Shown here: positions 49,127-58,242 of the stretch, one piece after another | How the letters are laid out: each line of letters opens with the position of its first letter | Position numbering within the stretch: position 1 is the first letter of the stretch | Assembly (NCBI GenBank): GCA_021927905.1 | Contig: BLLK01000038.1 | Location: 1,488,001 to 1,552,000, forward strand | From: Chaetoceros tenuissimus | Taxonomy: Eukaryota > Bacillariophyta > Thalassiosirophyceae > Chaetocerotales > Chaetocerotaceae | Length of the DNA: 64,000 nt | Direction of reading: 5' to 3' | Translations under genes and position numbers: made by a program | Notes under the pieces: generated by a model | Told to the model about the DNA's origin: nothing | Databases searched by the model: none | The model's input: only the letters and a program-made list of their open reading frames with translations

Positions 49127-50145
49127 CTAATACTTACACCGAGGACCAGATGAAGCTCTGCAAGCTGCACAACAGTTTTTCTTTACAACTCCCAAACAAT
49201 TCTTTTTTTTTACGTTTTTCAATGACATACCTCCGATGTGCACAAAGCCATGTGCATTCTTTCTTGCCACCAGGAGTTTGGAACTGAAATCCGGGAGTAT
49301 TGGTACAGGACGGATCGAAAGTAGGTTGAGGAGATGGCGGTGATGGTGTATCAATAGCAGGTGGTCTCGTTGATATAGTGCATTGATCACATGCTACGAG
49401 ACACTCCGATGCAATGCTCTCATCACCACAGTATCGCTGTTTCCTTACATCCTTTTTACCAAGCCAATGACAGTTAGCTGTACCACCGTCTTTCCTCCTG
49501 AATGTGAACAGTGCATTATCTACAAAGCTATCATTGGTTGGTGTATCTACTTTGATTGTGGTTGGACTTATCGATGGTTGTTGAGGAACCGGATAAGATG
49601 TTGGATAAGATGTCGACCAAGTATTATCGTAGTACTTGCAATCTTTGCGAAATCTCCCACATACTGAATTGCAATTGAGCTCCCCCAAAAGTTGGTCTTG
49701 ACATCTTGACTCGTCTTTCCTGAAGTAATTACAAGTCACTCTCGACCCTGCATCAGGACCGTTAGTAAGAAGAAATTTATCTTCTATATCAAGAGGGCAA
49801 AGTCCAAGTCTCCTCAGCACTGTTGCCATCTGATTCTTCTTTCTTTTATGAAATTGTGATCCTTCTATGAGAAGGTTTCTTTCTTCCTTGACATCATAGT
49901 CTAGATTGAATAAATATTAATTTTTGAGGTAAACGCCATATTCCAAGGGCCTGTCTGTTGCTATCTATGACCTCAGACAAAGCATGATCCGCAAAACTTA
50001 TCGAGTCTTGAGCAGATCCATCCGGAATATCAAACCCAACAATATCTGCAAGAGTCGCATAGATATCATTGAAACCTACTAAGCCTGTTCTCTTTTCACC
50101 TGCTCCTAATACTCCGTCATATCGCATGATCATAGGTATGGTATG
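49127..50145 (-). pseudogene. Sulfatase remnant (module copy 1)
   Basis: Only the C-terminal 45 percent of a sulfatase remains. Homology starts at IPMIMRYDGVLGAGEKR (about 50145) and follows the intact gene at 53743-56202. A deletion near 49910 removes about 20 residues and shifts the frame; DYDVKEERN resumes in another frame. The frame 49829-49134 then carries the Cys-rich modules (VTCNYFRKDESRCQDQLLG, NCHWLGKKDVRKQRYCGDE). A second shift at an A9/T9 run near 49200 breaks the last 30 residues, whose frame (NCCAACRASSGPRCKY) ends at 49127. The active-site half is absent. Confidence 0.85.
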
Positions 50146-50386
50146 GACGTCAAAATGACACAAGGACCCAACTCCTGATATAGCTAGTGGCCTAGCTAGA
50201 GTGTTAGCAATTATTTAGATTGATTGTGGTCCTTTTGGTCAGTCCTCCGTACGTGAAAGATCCGTTGAAAGGATTTTTTCTCAGTTCTTTGCACATGAAA
50301 TAAATAATGTTCTTGCTTGTAAAAGGTAGTTAGTTTGGCTCTTTTTCAAACCTTACTTCTAACATAACAAAGACTCTATCAATAAT

Positions 50387-51448
50387 ATGAACATCAGAAT
50401 GAAAAGGAGCCAGTCTGGTTCTTCTAAGAAATGCAGTTCTCTCGCAATCATAATATTATGTCCAACATTGATCCTCTTTTTGTTGATTGCTTCAAATCCT
50501 TCACGATATGAATCAGTGGATATTTCAACTTATTTATCGCCCTCATCGGCTCAAGCAACGTCCTTTGGAATCAATCAAAATGGTTGCAAAAGACAAGAGT
50601 TGCCACAACCTATGGAGAAGATACCATTGCCTCCGACGGCATATGAGTTTTCAGCAGATAGCACATCTTACAATTTCGTTATGGCAGCGTTAGACAATAA
50701 GCATATACCCCTTCCAAAGGGTGAAATTGAAAGTAATCCAGAAAGAAAACAAAACTATTTTGAAATAGTACTAGCGATTCCTAGAAATATGTCCAGACGA
50801 ATTGACCAAAAGACGGGGAGATTTGGAAAATTTGGAAATAGTGAGAATACATATCAAACTGCTCTGAATGCCAAGAAAGAAGATGGCATTTTCATTGATG
50901 TAGGAGGGTACATAGGCGATTCTGCCATTCCTTCTGCAGCATTAGGTATCAATACATTTGTATTTGAACCAGTGAAATCAAATGCTAACTTGATTCATAT
51001 GGGAGTAATGGCAAATCATTGTACTGTTTCTGAACACATCACTGTTATCAATGCACTAGTTGGAAACCAAGACAAGATGGATGAAAAAATATATGTAACA
51101 GATAGAACAGACAATGCTGCATATGGAAAAGAGGCAGCTACGAAAAATGTTGGAGAAAGCGAAAATGATTTTGAGCAGCCTGTTTCTATGGTGAAATTGG
51201 ATACATTCTTTCCAAAAGGAACAAAGATACAAAATCTAAAGATTGATGTACAAGGGTTTGAACTGCAAGTTTTAAAAGGTGCAAAACGGATTCTGACTGA
51301 GAACAAAGGCAGATTACGAGTTAGGTTTGAATTCGACGAAGGATTGCTGAAAAAGGCTGGAACAGAGCCGAACGATGTATTGGAGTTCATGAAGAGTTGT
51401 GGCTATGAGATTGTGGAAAAGAGTAAAAATGATTTGGACTGGAAGTAG
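50387..51448 (+). CDS. FkbM-family methyltransferase, type II membrane protein
   Basis: A 353-residue protein. The basic start is followed by one hydrophobic segment (about 19-38, LAIIILCPTLILFLLIAS), indicating a signal anchor, so the enzyme domain would face the Golgi or outside. Residues about 165-330 form an FkbM-type Rossmann methyltransferase: DGIFIDVGGYIGDSAIPSAA is the AdoMet-binding motif I, VFEPVKSNANLI motif II, SMVKLDTFF, then LKIDVQGFELQVLKGAKRIL, the family hallmark. FkbM enzymes O-methylate sugars or related hydroxyls. It lies between the sulfatase remnant and the lipase, and may modify a secreted polysaccharide, which is inference. Confidence 0.85.
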   Translation: MNIRMKRSQSGSSKKCSSLAIIILCPTLILFLLIASNPSRYESVDISTYLSPSSAQATSFGINQNGCKRQELPQPMEKIPLPPTAYEFSADSTSYNFVMAALDNKHIPLPKGEIESNPERKQNYFEIVLAIPRNMSRRIDQKTGRFGKFGNSENTYQTALNAKKEDGIFIDVGGYIGDSAIPSAALGINTFVFEPVKSNANLIHMGVMANHCTVSEHITVINALVGNQDKMDEKIYVTDRTDNAAYGKEAATKNVGESENDFEQPVSMVKLDTFFPKGTKIQNLKIDVQGFELQVLKGAKRILTENKGRLRVRFEFDEGLLKKAGTEPNDVLEFMKSCGYEIVEKSKNDLDWK

Positions 51449-51545
51449 ACAACATGAAATTATGTAAAAATTATCTACTTTGATGTTATCTTGTGTTCAT
51501 ATTTCAAATTCAAGCTGTATTTATTTCGAGCATCATACGCACAAT

Positions 51546-53169
51546 TTATGGCATGTGCGCCTGATATACTTCATCAAAGCTTTGATCTAAGATCTCCATG
51601 TTAGAGTCCACCTCAAAAATTCTTGACTTGTATGTAGGAAACCCATGATTTGTCAACGCTTTCAAATTGACCTGTGATAGAAGCGATTTTTGGTTGTCGT
51701 GTGCAACTTCCATCTTCTTATCCTCAAAGACATGCATGTTCACTCCATTCTGAAGGTATTCATACGGAGAAGGGTTTGTGGGAACTAAGTCTCCTTGATT
51801 AGAAACTCTAATCATGTTGAGCTTCTTTTTTCTTTCAAGCTCCTGGGAGTAAATGATTGATGTTGAATATTTTATAAAGTATATGCAATCTTTCAACTCA
51901 ATTTAATTGCAAATAAACTTACCTCAAATACATCATTGTATCCAGAATTACCAACAACCGGACCTGCGAATGTCACCGCTTGAACGTAATGAAATAATGG
52001 ACAACTTTCTTCGTCTTCTCGAAGTGCAAGCGTAAATGAAAATAAGTTAGCTAATGCTCCTCCAAGAGAGTGGCCACTGACAACTACTTTATAGCCATTT
52101 CTATCGCTTTCTGGAATATCATGGTAGATATCTTTAAGCGCTGCAACAATACGATCATATCTGGTGCGACTTTCATCTTTTAGCTTTTGAAAGAGGTAGC
52201 CTATACGCATGCTTAGAACAAAGAAGGTGATAACAAATATAAAAATAATTTCGAGCACAACATACCACTGAAACCACTGTGAACCTTTACATCACGGCCT
52301 AGGTGTTCAAAGTGTTCTCTATTAGGATTAAAGTTTGCATCCGCTAAAAAGTCTGTTCCTCCAACAGTTCCTCTGAAAGTCACCGTGATTCTCTTCATTG
52401 TTCTTTCAAAAAGAGAAAAGGCATGAATAGCTATACTTATAATGCTATCAAGAACAGCCGAGAAATTGCAACTTACCTATTAATTGTAATACCATAAACA
52501 AATCCATATTTATTGGTAGTTTGATCAAAGTAATCTACGATTTCTCCATCAAATTTAGAAAGTGTATCAATCTTTCTTTCCGTGTAAAGCTCGGGAAGAT
52601 TTTCTGACTTTTCATTCAATTCTTGAAATTCCACATCGCCACCTTCCTCATCTTGTTTCAAAAATTGGCGATTATTCCTAAGAAACTCAATCAAGGCAGG
52701 ACCAGTAACAGCATAGTTCATATACTTGTTCGGATCGTCGTCTTGAGCTCCACGCTGAGTAACTACCAATTCAGGTCTATACATATCCACAAGTTTCTTT
52801 TTCCGAAGACCAAGAAATCCCTCGGGCAAAGGTTTTCCATCTCTAATTAGTCGATCATGATCATTCACAACTCTACGGATAGTGCCATAAGTGTAAACGA
52901 ATTCACTGACTTTTGGGGGTAGAGTCAAACGGTAAGCATGCTTCAAAATGAATAATCGTTACTAGCGACACATTTATTTACTTACTCTTCAGAGTGGAAT
53001 CAATGAGGCTTCCGATGCTTCCTGGTTTAGGCTCAGCACATATAGCCGAAACAGAAGGTTTGAAATATGGCTTTAGGGTCTTTGACAAAACATGTGTATT
53101 AACAGGAGCAAAAGATTCAGTCACACTGCTTTGCAAAGCTAGAAGCAAAATTGCGTAATGAGACTTCAT
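51546..53169 (-). CDS. Class 3 (Rhizomucor-type) lipase, five exons, secreted
   Basis: Exons on the minus strand: 52986-53169, 52477-52909, 52266-52402, 51923-52200 and 51546-51842. The introns are 76, 74, 65 and 80 bp, all GT-AG, with consistent phases, giving 442 residues. The N-terminus (MKSHYAILLLALQSSVTESFAP) is a signal peptide ending in ESFAP, close to the diatom plastid motif. The alpha/beta-hydrolase core has RITVTFRGTVGG, the nucleophile elbow VSGHSLGGALANLF, TFAGPVVGN, the acid IRVSNQGDLVPTNP and a late histidine in LTNHGFPTYKSRI. The catalytic Ser, Asp and His can all be placed. It should hydrolyse acyl-glycerols or galactolipids in the secretory route or plastid. The first intron's acceptor is the least certain part of the model. 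Confidence 0.85.
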
Positions 53170-53466
53170 TGTTGGTACCAGCTATATGCTGATTAGCTAC
53201 AAGAAAAGGTCGTAAATGAAAAAGATTTAGCTGTATGGATCCACAATCCACACACTGCAAGAGTAAAAAAGATACTCCTCTATAAGAATGCTTTTTATCC
53301 ACGTTGGATCTTTGACTTGAAGTTGAAATTGCGACATCACTATTAAGAAAATAAGACTTGATAAGACTAAAATTTATTGAGAGAACTATGTTTTAAAACT
53401 GTAGATCTTTTCATAAATATTCAAGTTGGTCTAACTTCATGAAAATGGTGATAGGATGTGGGATTC
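53170..53466. other. Upstream region of the lipase gene
   Basis: No gene is seen. It is followed by the lumenal-protein scrap at 53467. Confidence 0.35.
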
Positions 53467-53555
53467 TTGGAGACTCAAACCACTTTTTTCGAGTTTTGGA
53501 TGAAGTAGCAGGAATTGAAATGCTTTCATCTAAAGTTCCTTGAAGATCCGACGAG
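53467..53555 (+). pseudogene. Scrap of the lumenal-protein gene (module copy 2)
   Basis: It translates as FFRVLDEVAGIEMLSSKVP before a stop, matching TFRVLDGVAGIEMPTSTMKSS at the end of the gene at 48039-48896. DNA identity (CGAGTTTTGGATG, AGTAGCAGGAAT, GAAATG) is clear over about 60 bases. It lies in convergent orientation to the downstream sulfatase, exactly as in module copy 1. Confidence 0.8.
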
Positions 53556-53742
53556 ATGGCTTGTGTTTTTAGAAAGAGGTTGTTCAGGCTATGAAAAAAT
53601 TTAAAAATCAACGACTTTTTATTACATGTATTTTCACAAAAACAAAACTTATACCAATTGAAAAATATTTGATATTTTGCAATATTATTCATTGCATTTT
53701 CCTTCAGTACTCAAAACAATTACAAATACAATCAATGCACAT

Positions 53743-56202
53743 CTAATATGCGCACCGAGGACCAGTTAAAGCTTTGCAAGCTGCACAGCATTTATCCTTG
53801 ACTTCTCCTTGACAATTGTTTCTTTTCCGATTTCTTATGACTTTCCTTTGTTTATGTGCACAAATCCATTTGCATTCTTTCTTGCCACCCGAGGTTTGGA
53901 ACTTGAATCCAGGAGTATTGGTACAAGACGGATCGAAAGGAGATTGAGTTGGTGATGATGGAGTATCATTTATTGTTGGAGATGGAACCACACAACGATC
54001 GCATGTTAGAGAGCATTCGGACGCAATAATCTCGTCACCGCAGTATCGCTGTATCCTTACATCCTTTTCGCCAAGCCAAGTACAGTTTCCTGTAGTTCCT
54101 TCATTCCTTTCGAAAGTGAATTGTGGGTTATCTACACAGCTATCATTACTTGTTGGAGATGGAGTCTCGTTTGTTGTTGGAGATGGAGTCTCGTTTGTTG
54201 TTGGAGATGGAGTCTCATTTGTTGTTGGAGATGGAGTCTCATTTGTTGTTGGAGATGGAACCACACAACGATCGCATGCCAAAAGACATTCCGATGCAAT
54301 GCTCTCGTCATTGCAGTATCGCTGTTTCCTTACATCGTTTTCGCCAAGCCAATTACAATTTCCTGTAGTTCCTTCGTTCCTTTCGAAAGTGTATTGTGGG
54401 TTATTTACACAGCTATCATTGGTTGGTGTATCTACTTTGATTGTGGTTGGGCTTACAGATGGTTGCCTAGAAAGAAAATGTGCTGGGTAAGATGTCGACC
54501 AAGTATTATCGTAGTACTTGCAATCTTTGCGAAATCTCCCGCACACTGAATTGCAATTGAGCTCCCCCAAAAGTTGGTCTTCACACCGTGATTTGTCTTT
54601 CCTGAAGTAATTACAAGTCACTCTCGACCCTGCATCAGGACCGTTAGTAAGAAGAAATTTATCTTCTATATCAAGAGGGCAAAGTCCAAGTCTCCTCAGC
54701 TCTGTTGCCATCTGATTCTTCTTTCTTTTATGAAATTGTGATCCTTCTATGAGAAGGTTTCTTTCTTCCTTGACATCATAATCTAGATTGAATAGATATT
54801 CTTCCTTTTTTGTATCACTAGTGTGTATCACAGCATACTTGAAGCTGCCCCAGCGAAGGGCATAGGAAACTTTTGGCCAATGAAATATCCCAAAGAACTC
54901 CCTTTTGCTATCGACAGCCTCAGACAAAGCATGATCCGCAAAACTTATCGAGTCTTGAGCAGATCCATCCGGAATATCAAACCCAACAATATCTGCAAGA
55001 GTCGCATATACATCATTCAGACCTACTAAGCCTGTTCTCTTTTCACCTGCTCCTAATACTCCGTCATATCGCATGATCATAGGTATGGTATGTCCACCTT
55101 CCCATACAGTGCCCTTGCCACCACGAAAATGACGACCAAACTCATTTGTATGTCTGATGTCCTTGACGATGCCCCCATTGTCACTAGCGAAGATGACTAA
55201 TGTATTATCCATCAAGCCTCTATCTTCAACAGATGAGATCATTGATCCAATCACTAGATCTAGCTCATACAACATATCTAGATGTGGATCGTTAAATGTT
55301 CCAGCCACCGGTGTACCATCCAAGTAGAACTTGACCGGTGAGTGGGGTCTATGAACCGGTCCAAGGCCCACATACAAAAAGAAAGGATCTGATGTATCAT
55401 GATTTTCTAGAAAGTTGTCTACTTCCTTGACAAGTTTTGTGTTGTATTCTGTAGAGTCCCAGTTCGGATCACCTTCACCAGGCTTGGCAATGATTGACTC
55501 ACCGTTGTCATTGACTGTAGCGTAAGATCCTTGCTCCCAGAACTTGATGTCGTCTATATCGGTTTGCAAATAGCCATTGCGAAAAAACGAGTACGGTGCT
55601 GACTGAATTCCTCCCATTGTATAGAATGACTCATCAAATCCAATATCGTTAGGTCCATCTTCCATAGGCTTCTTCCAATCAATATTGCAACATGAAAGAG
55701 GACGTTTCGTGTCCTTGCTGTATGTTCCTCCAGATGGTACTCCACCTCCCAAATGCCATTTGCCTAACATTCCAGTATGATAATTGAATTGATCCTTGAG
55801 TACTTCTGCAATGCTTTTCTGATTATTTAGAAACTGGTTTTGATTATTTAACCAACTCCAAGTACCACCTGAGTTTAATCCTCTGTGGGGGTAGTTGCCA
55901 GATAAGAGCATATATCTGCTTGGTGCGCAAATTGATGAAGCATGGGCATCCATGAACATGACGCCTTGAGACTGGAGTTTTTGTATGTTATGCATAGGTA
56001 CAATGTTGTCTCCCCAGTAAGGGATATCGGATGTTCCTACATCATCAGCGAGGAGAATGAGGATATTAGGTTTCTTATTCTTTTGTTGTTGAAGGTCCCT
56101 TTTGTCTTCATTATTTAGATCACTTATTCCATGTTCTTTTCCATTTAATACATTGCTAGACGAGCTTAACAGAAGCACCAGCAGAAGCTGAGGAAGTCTC
56201 AT
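53743..56202 (-). CDS. Secreted sulfatase with Cys-rich C-terminal modules (module copy 2, intact)
   Basis: An 819-residue protein from ATG 56202 (MRLPQLLLVLLLSSSSN, signal peptide); an upstream TTG is ignored. The sulfatase domain is at about residues 45-520: ILILLADDVG binds calcium, SSICAPSRYMLLSGNYPHR is the CxPSR signature whose cysteine becomes formylglycine, LGKWHLGG gives the catalytic Lys and His, and VIFASDNGG completes the metal site. Three or more Cys-rich modules follow (CNYFRKDKSRCEDQ; NCNWLGENDVRKQRYCNDE; NCTWLGEKDVRIQRYCGDE), joined by a TNETPSPT tandem repeat. The enzyme should remove sulfate esters from extracellular or cell-wall polysaccharides. It is the only copy of the three with an intact active site and full C-terminus. 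Confidence 0.9.
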   Translation of the reverse strand: MRLPQLLLVLLLSSSSNVLNGKEHGISDLNNEDKRDLQQQKNKKPNILILLADDVGTSDIPYWGDNIVPMHNIQKLQSQGVMFMDAHASSICAPSRYMLLSGNYPHRGLNSGGTWSWLNNQNQFLNNQKSIAEVLKDQFNYHTGMLGKWHLGGGVPSGGTYSKDTKRPLSCCNIDWKKPMEDGPNDIGFDESFYTMGGIQSAPYSFFRNGYLQTDIDDIKFWEQGSYATVNDNGESIIAKPGEGDPNWDSTEYNTKLVKEVDNFLENHDTSDPFFLYVGLGPVHRPHSPVKFYLDGTPVAGTFNDPHLDMLYELDLVIGSMISSVEDRGLMDNTLVIFASDNGGIVKDIRHTNEFGRHFRGGKGTVWEGGHTIPMIMRYDGVLGAGEKRTGLVGLNDVYATLADIVGFDIPDGSAQDSISFADHALSEAVDSKREFFGIFHWPKVSYALRWGSFKYAVIHTSDTKKEEYLFNLDYDVKEERNLLIEGSQFHKRKKNQMATELRRLGLCPLDIEDKFLLTNGPDAGSRVTCNYFRKDKSRCEDQLLGELNCNSVCGRFRKDCKYYDNTWSTSYPAHFLSRQPSVSPTTIKVDTPTNDSCVNNPQYTFERNEGTTGNCNWLGENDVRKQRYCNDESIASECLLACDRCVVPSPTTNETPSPTTNETPSPTTNETPSPTTNETPSPTSNDSCVDNPQFTFERNEGTTGNCTWLGEKDVRIQRYCGDEIIASECSLTCDRCVVPSPTINDTPSSPTQSPFDPSCTNTPGFKFQTSGGKKECKWICAHKQRKVIRNRKRNNCQGEVKDKCCAACKALTGPRCAY
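54151..54260. repeat. 24-bp tandem repeat encoding the TNETPSPT linker
   Basis: About four and a half copies of a 24-base unit (GTTGGAGATGGAGTCTCGTT on the plus strand). In the sulfatase protein it forms a Pro/Thr-rich spacer between Cys-rich modules, a likely site of O-glycosylation and of length variation. Confidence 0.85.
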
Positions 56203-56506
56203 TTCATTCAAATTTGATTTATGTTCTTTTTAAATGTCTTGTGAAGTGTTTGAACCGTAGGTGCGCCAAAGAGAAGTCTGAGAGGTGCGCCAATCAAAGA
56301 TGGGACTTCCATATGACTAACTCAGAAAGAACAAATTTCGATACAAGACTGAGCTAAAACTTAGAAAAGACTTTGTTTTTTGTGATTGAGATTTGTGACA
56401 TTCTCGTCTCAAGATACCTTACAATACTTTTCTCATACACATCACCATATACTTATTGGCACTCTCTCCTCGTCCCAAAGATAGTATAAGTATATAAAAT
56501 ACAGAT
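56203..56506. other. Divergent upstream region of sulfatase and amine oxidase
   Basis: A TATGACTAACTCAGAAA ... AGACTGAGCT block (about 56311-56356) recurs in opposite orientation near 61188-61236, upstream of the third sulfatase. No gene is seen. Confidence 0.4.
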
Positions 56507-57649
56507 ATGAACGATCTTGTATCTCTTTCTCATGATGCTGGCTAGAACTTTAGTGGCAGTATTCTCATTATTGGTGCGGGAGCCTCTGGTTTGATGGCCG
56601 CGAACACACTGAAATATATGGGAGTAGAAAATTATACAATTCTTGAAGCTAGTGATTGTTTCGGAGGACGAATCAAAAAGGCGACCGGATTCGTGGAAGA
56701 TATTCCACTGGATATAGGTGCAGAGTGGATACATTCGCCCAATCATGATATCGTAAACGATATTCTGGTGTTCAAACCAAAGGAAAATGATGTACTTACA
56801 TCACAAGACTTTTTGAAATACCAACCTACATTTTATTTTCGGAAATGGAAATCTAGGTTACTATCTTGTTTGTATAAAGAGACTAAATGGAATGGTCTCT
56901 CTTGGTACGATTGGTTGGACGAATATGTTTATGCGCATGTAAAGGAAAAGATCAAATATAATTCGCAAGTGGTGAGGATCGAATACAGTGAAAAGAATGT
57001 AAAAGTTACGACTAAATCGGGCAAAGTCTATGTTGCGGATAAAGTTATTTGTACCTTGCCTCTAGCAGTATTGAAAACTGATGATGTCATTTTTCATCCA
57101 GCTTTACCAAGAAACAAACTCGAAGCAATTGAAAAAGTTGTCATGCCTCCAGGTTTCAAAATGTTTATTGAAATGAAGGAGAAATTCTACAATGGTTTCA
57201 TATTTGATAATAGTTTGTGTGAACAATTGGTTTCTCTTCGTGATGACAATTTGTGCGTTTTTTATGATGCTTTAGAAGGCAAATCTTCTCCCACAAAGCA
57301 TGTGCTTGGTTGCATTGTGACTGGTTCCAACACGAGGGACTTTGATGGTTTATCCGACGATGAAGCTCTCAGATTAATTCTATCAAAGCTTGATAAAATA
57401 TTTGATGGGAAAGCAACCGAAAACTACATTAGTTTTGTTATTCAAAATTGGAGTCATGAACCATATATCAAAGGGACTTACAGTTCATATTCGTCTTCCG
57501 AGAGTAAGAAAGCACTTCGGGAAACATTATGCGGAAGTCTATTTTTTGCTGGAGAACACGTTAGTGAAAATTATACCAGTATGGTTACCGGAGCATGTAT
57601 CGAAGGAAGAAGGGCTGCAGTGGAAGCAATATGCCGAACCACTTCATAA
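56507..57649 (+). CDS. Flavin amine oxidase (polyamine-oxidase-like), N-terminal TAG in frame
   Basis: The conserved dinucleotide-binding motif SILIIGAGASGLMAANTL is encoded from about 56558, followed by LEASDCFGGRIKK, PLDIGAEWIH, a substrate domain with CTLPLAVLK, and the C-terminal FAD motif FFAGEHVSENYTSMVTGA. It is an FAD-dependent amine oxidase, probably acting on polyamines. An ATG at 56507 is in frame (MNDLVSLSHDAG) but is separated from the motif by a TAG at 56543-56545. The only start downstream of the stop (56594) would cut through the FAD motif. Either the gene has a nonsense mutation, or an unseen upstream exon joins at the AG of 56544-56545. From the TAG onward about 367 residues remain, shorter than the usual 460-500, so an internal part may also be missing. 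Confidence 0.7.
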
Positions 57650-57729
57650 TCTTAAGTATTACAAGAAGGTGATCAGTACATAGTCTAGAGAGTGTTCACT
57701 TTTTGTCGATTACACTTTTTGGCGTGGAA

Positions 57730-57830
57730 TCTTAGAGCTCTTGATGAATATGATGATATGATAATGGAAAGTTTGGAGATTCAACAGACTATGGAGTAGG
57801 AAGAAATGCCTTACATCTACCATGTTGGTT
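57730..57830 (+). pseudogene. Scrap of the lumenal-protein gene (module copy 3)
   Basis: RALDEYDDMIMESLEIQQT matches RALDENGNRIVEGLEIQKT of the gene at 48039-48896. A deletion then removes about 13 bases and GAAATGCCTTACATCTAC matches the DNA for EMPTST. The non-coding tail (TTGGTTCCATTAGAAAACT) also matches the region after 48896. Confidence 0.8.
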
Positions 57831-57998
57831 CCATTAGAAAACTAAACGATGGAACATTTACATAAAATAGTAATAACTATTTTCGAATATCTAGAACCAG
57901 ATAAAAGTTTACTATAACTATGGAAAATGCATGAAAATAGATATTGCATTTTACTTCCGGACACAAAACAAACACCAACATAATTAATTCACATCTAA

Positions 57999-58242
57999 CA
58001 TGCGCACTGAGGACATGTTGTGTCTTTTCCGATTTTCTATAACTCCATCCTCTGAAAATCCAATTGCATTCTTTCTTGCCACCCGAGAGTTGGAACTTAA
58101 ATCCAGGAGTATTGGTACAAGACGTACCATATGGAGTTGGAGTTGGTGGCTATGGAGTCTCGTTTGTTGTTGGAGGAGGAACTACACAACGATCGCATGC
58201 TACAAGACATTCCGATGCAATACTCTCGTCACCGCAGTATCG
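57999..58242 (-). pseudogene. Decayed C-terminal end of the third sulfatase
   Basis: Beyond the TAG at 58243-58245 the same frame continues RYCGDESIASECLVACDRC, meets a second TAG in the linker, then SCTNTPGFKFQLSGGKKECNW and a deleted final module. It matches 53743-54030 of the intact paralog. These residues were once part of the gene at 58243-61037. Confidence 0.8.

Noticed and set aside
54116-54549. Overlapping plus-strand open frames across the sulfatase tandem repeat
   Set aside because: They result from the stop-free 24-bp repeat on the opposite strand; the sulfatase frame explains the sequence.
56532-56594. Alternative ATG frame (MMLARTLVAVFSLL) as a signal peptide of the amine oxidase
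   Set aside because: It is out of frame with the FAD motif and stops after about 20 codons; the hydrophobic look comes from the DNA encoding the Gly-rich motif.
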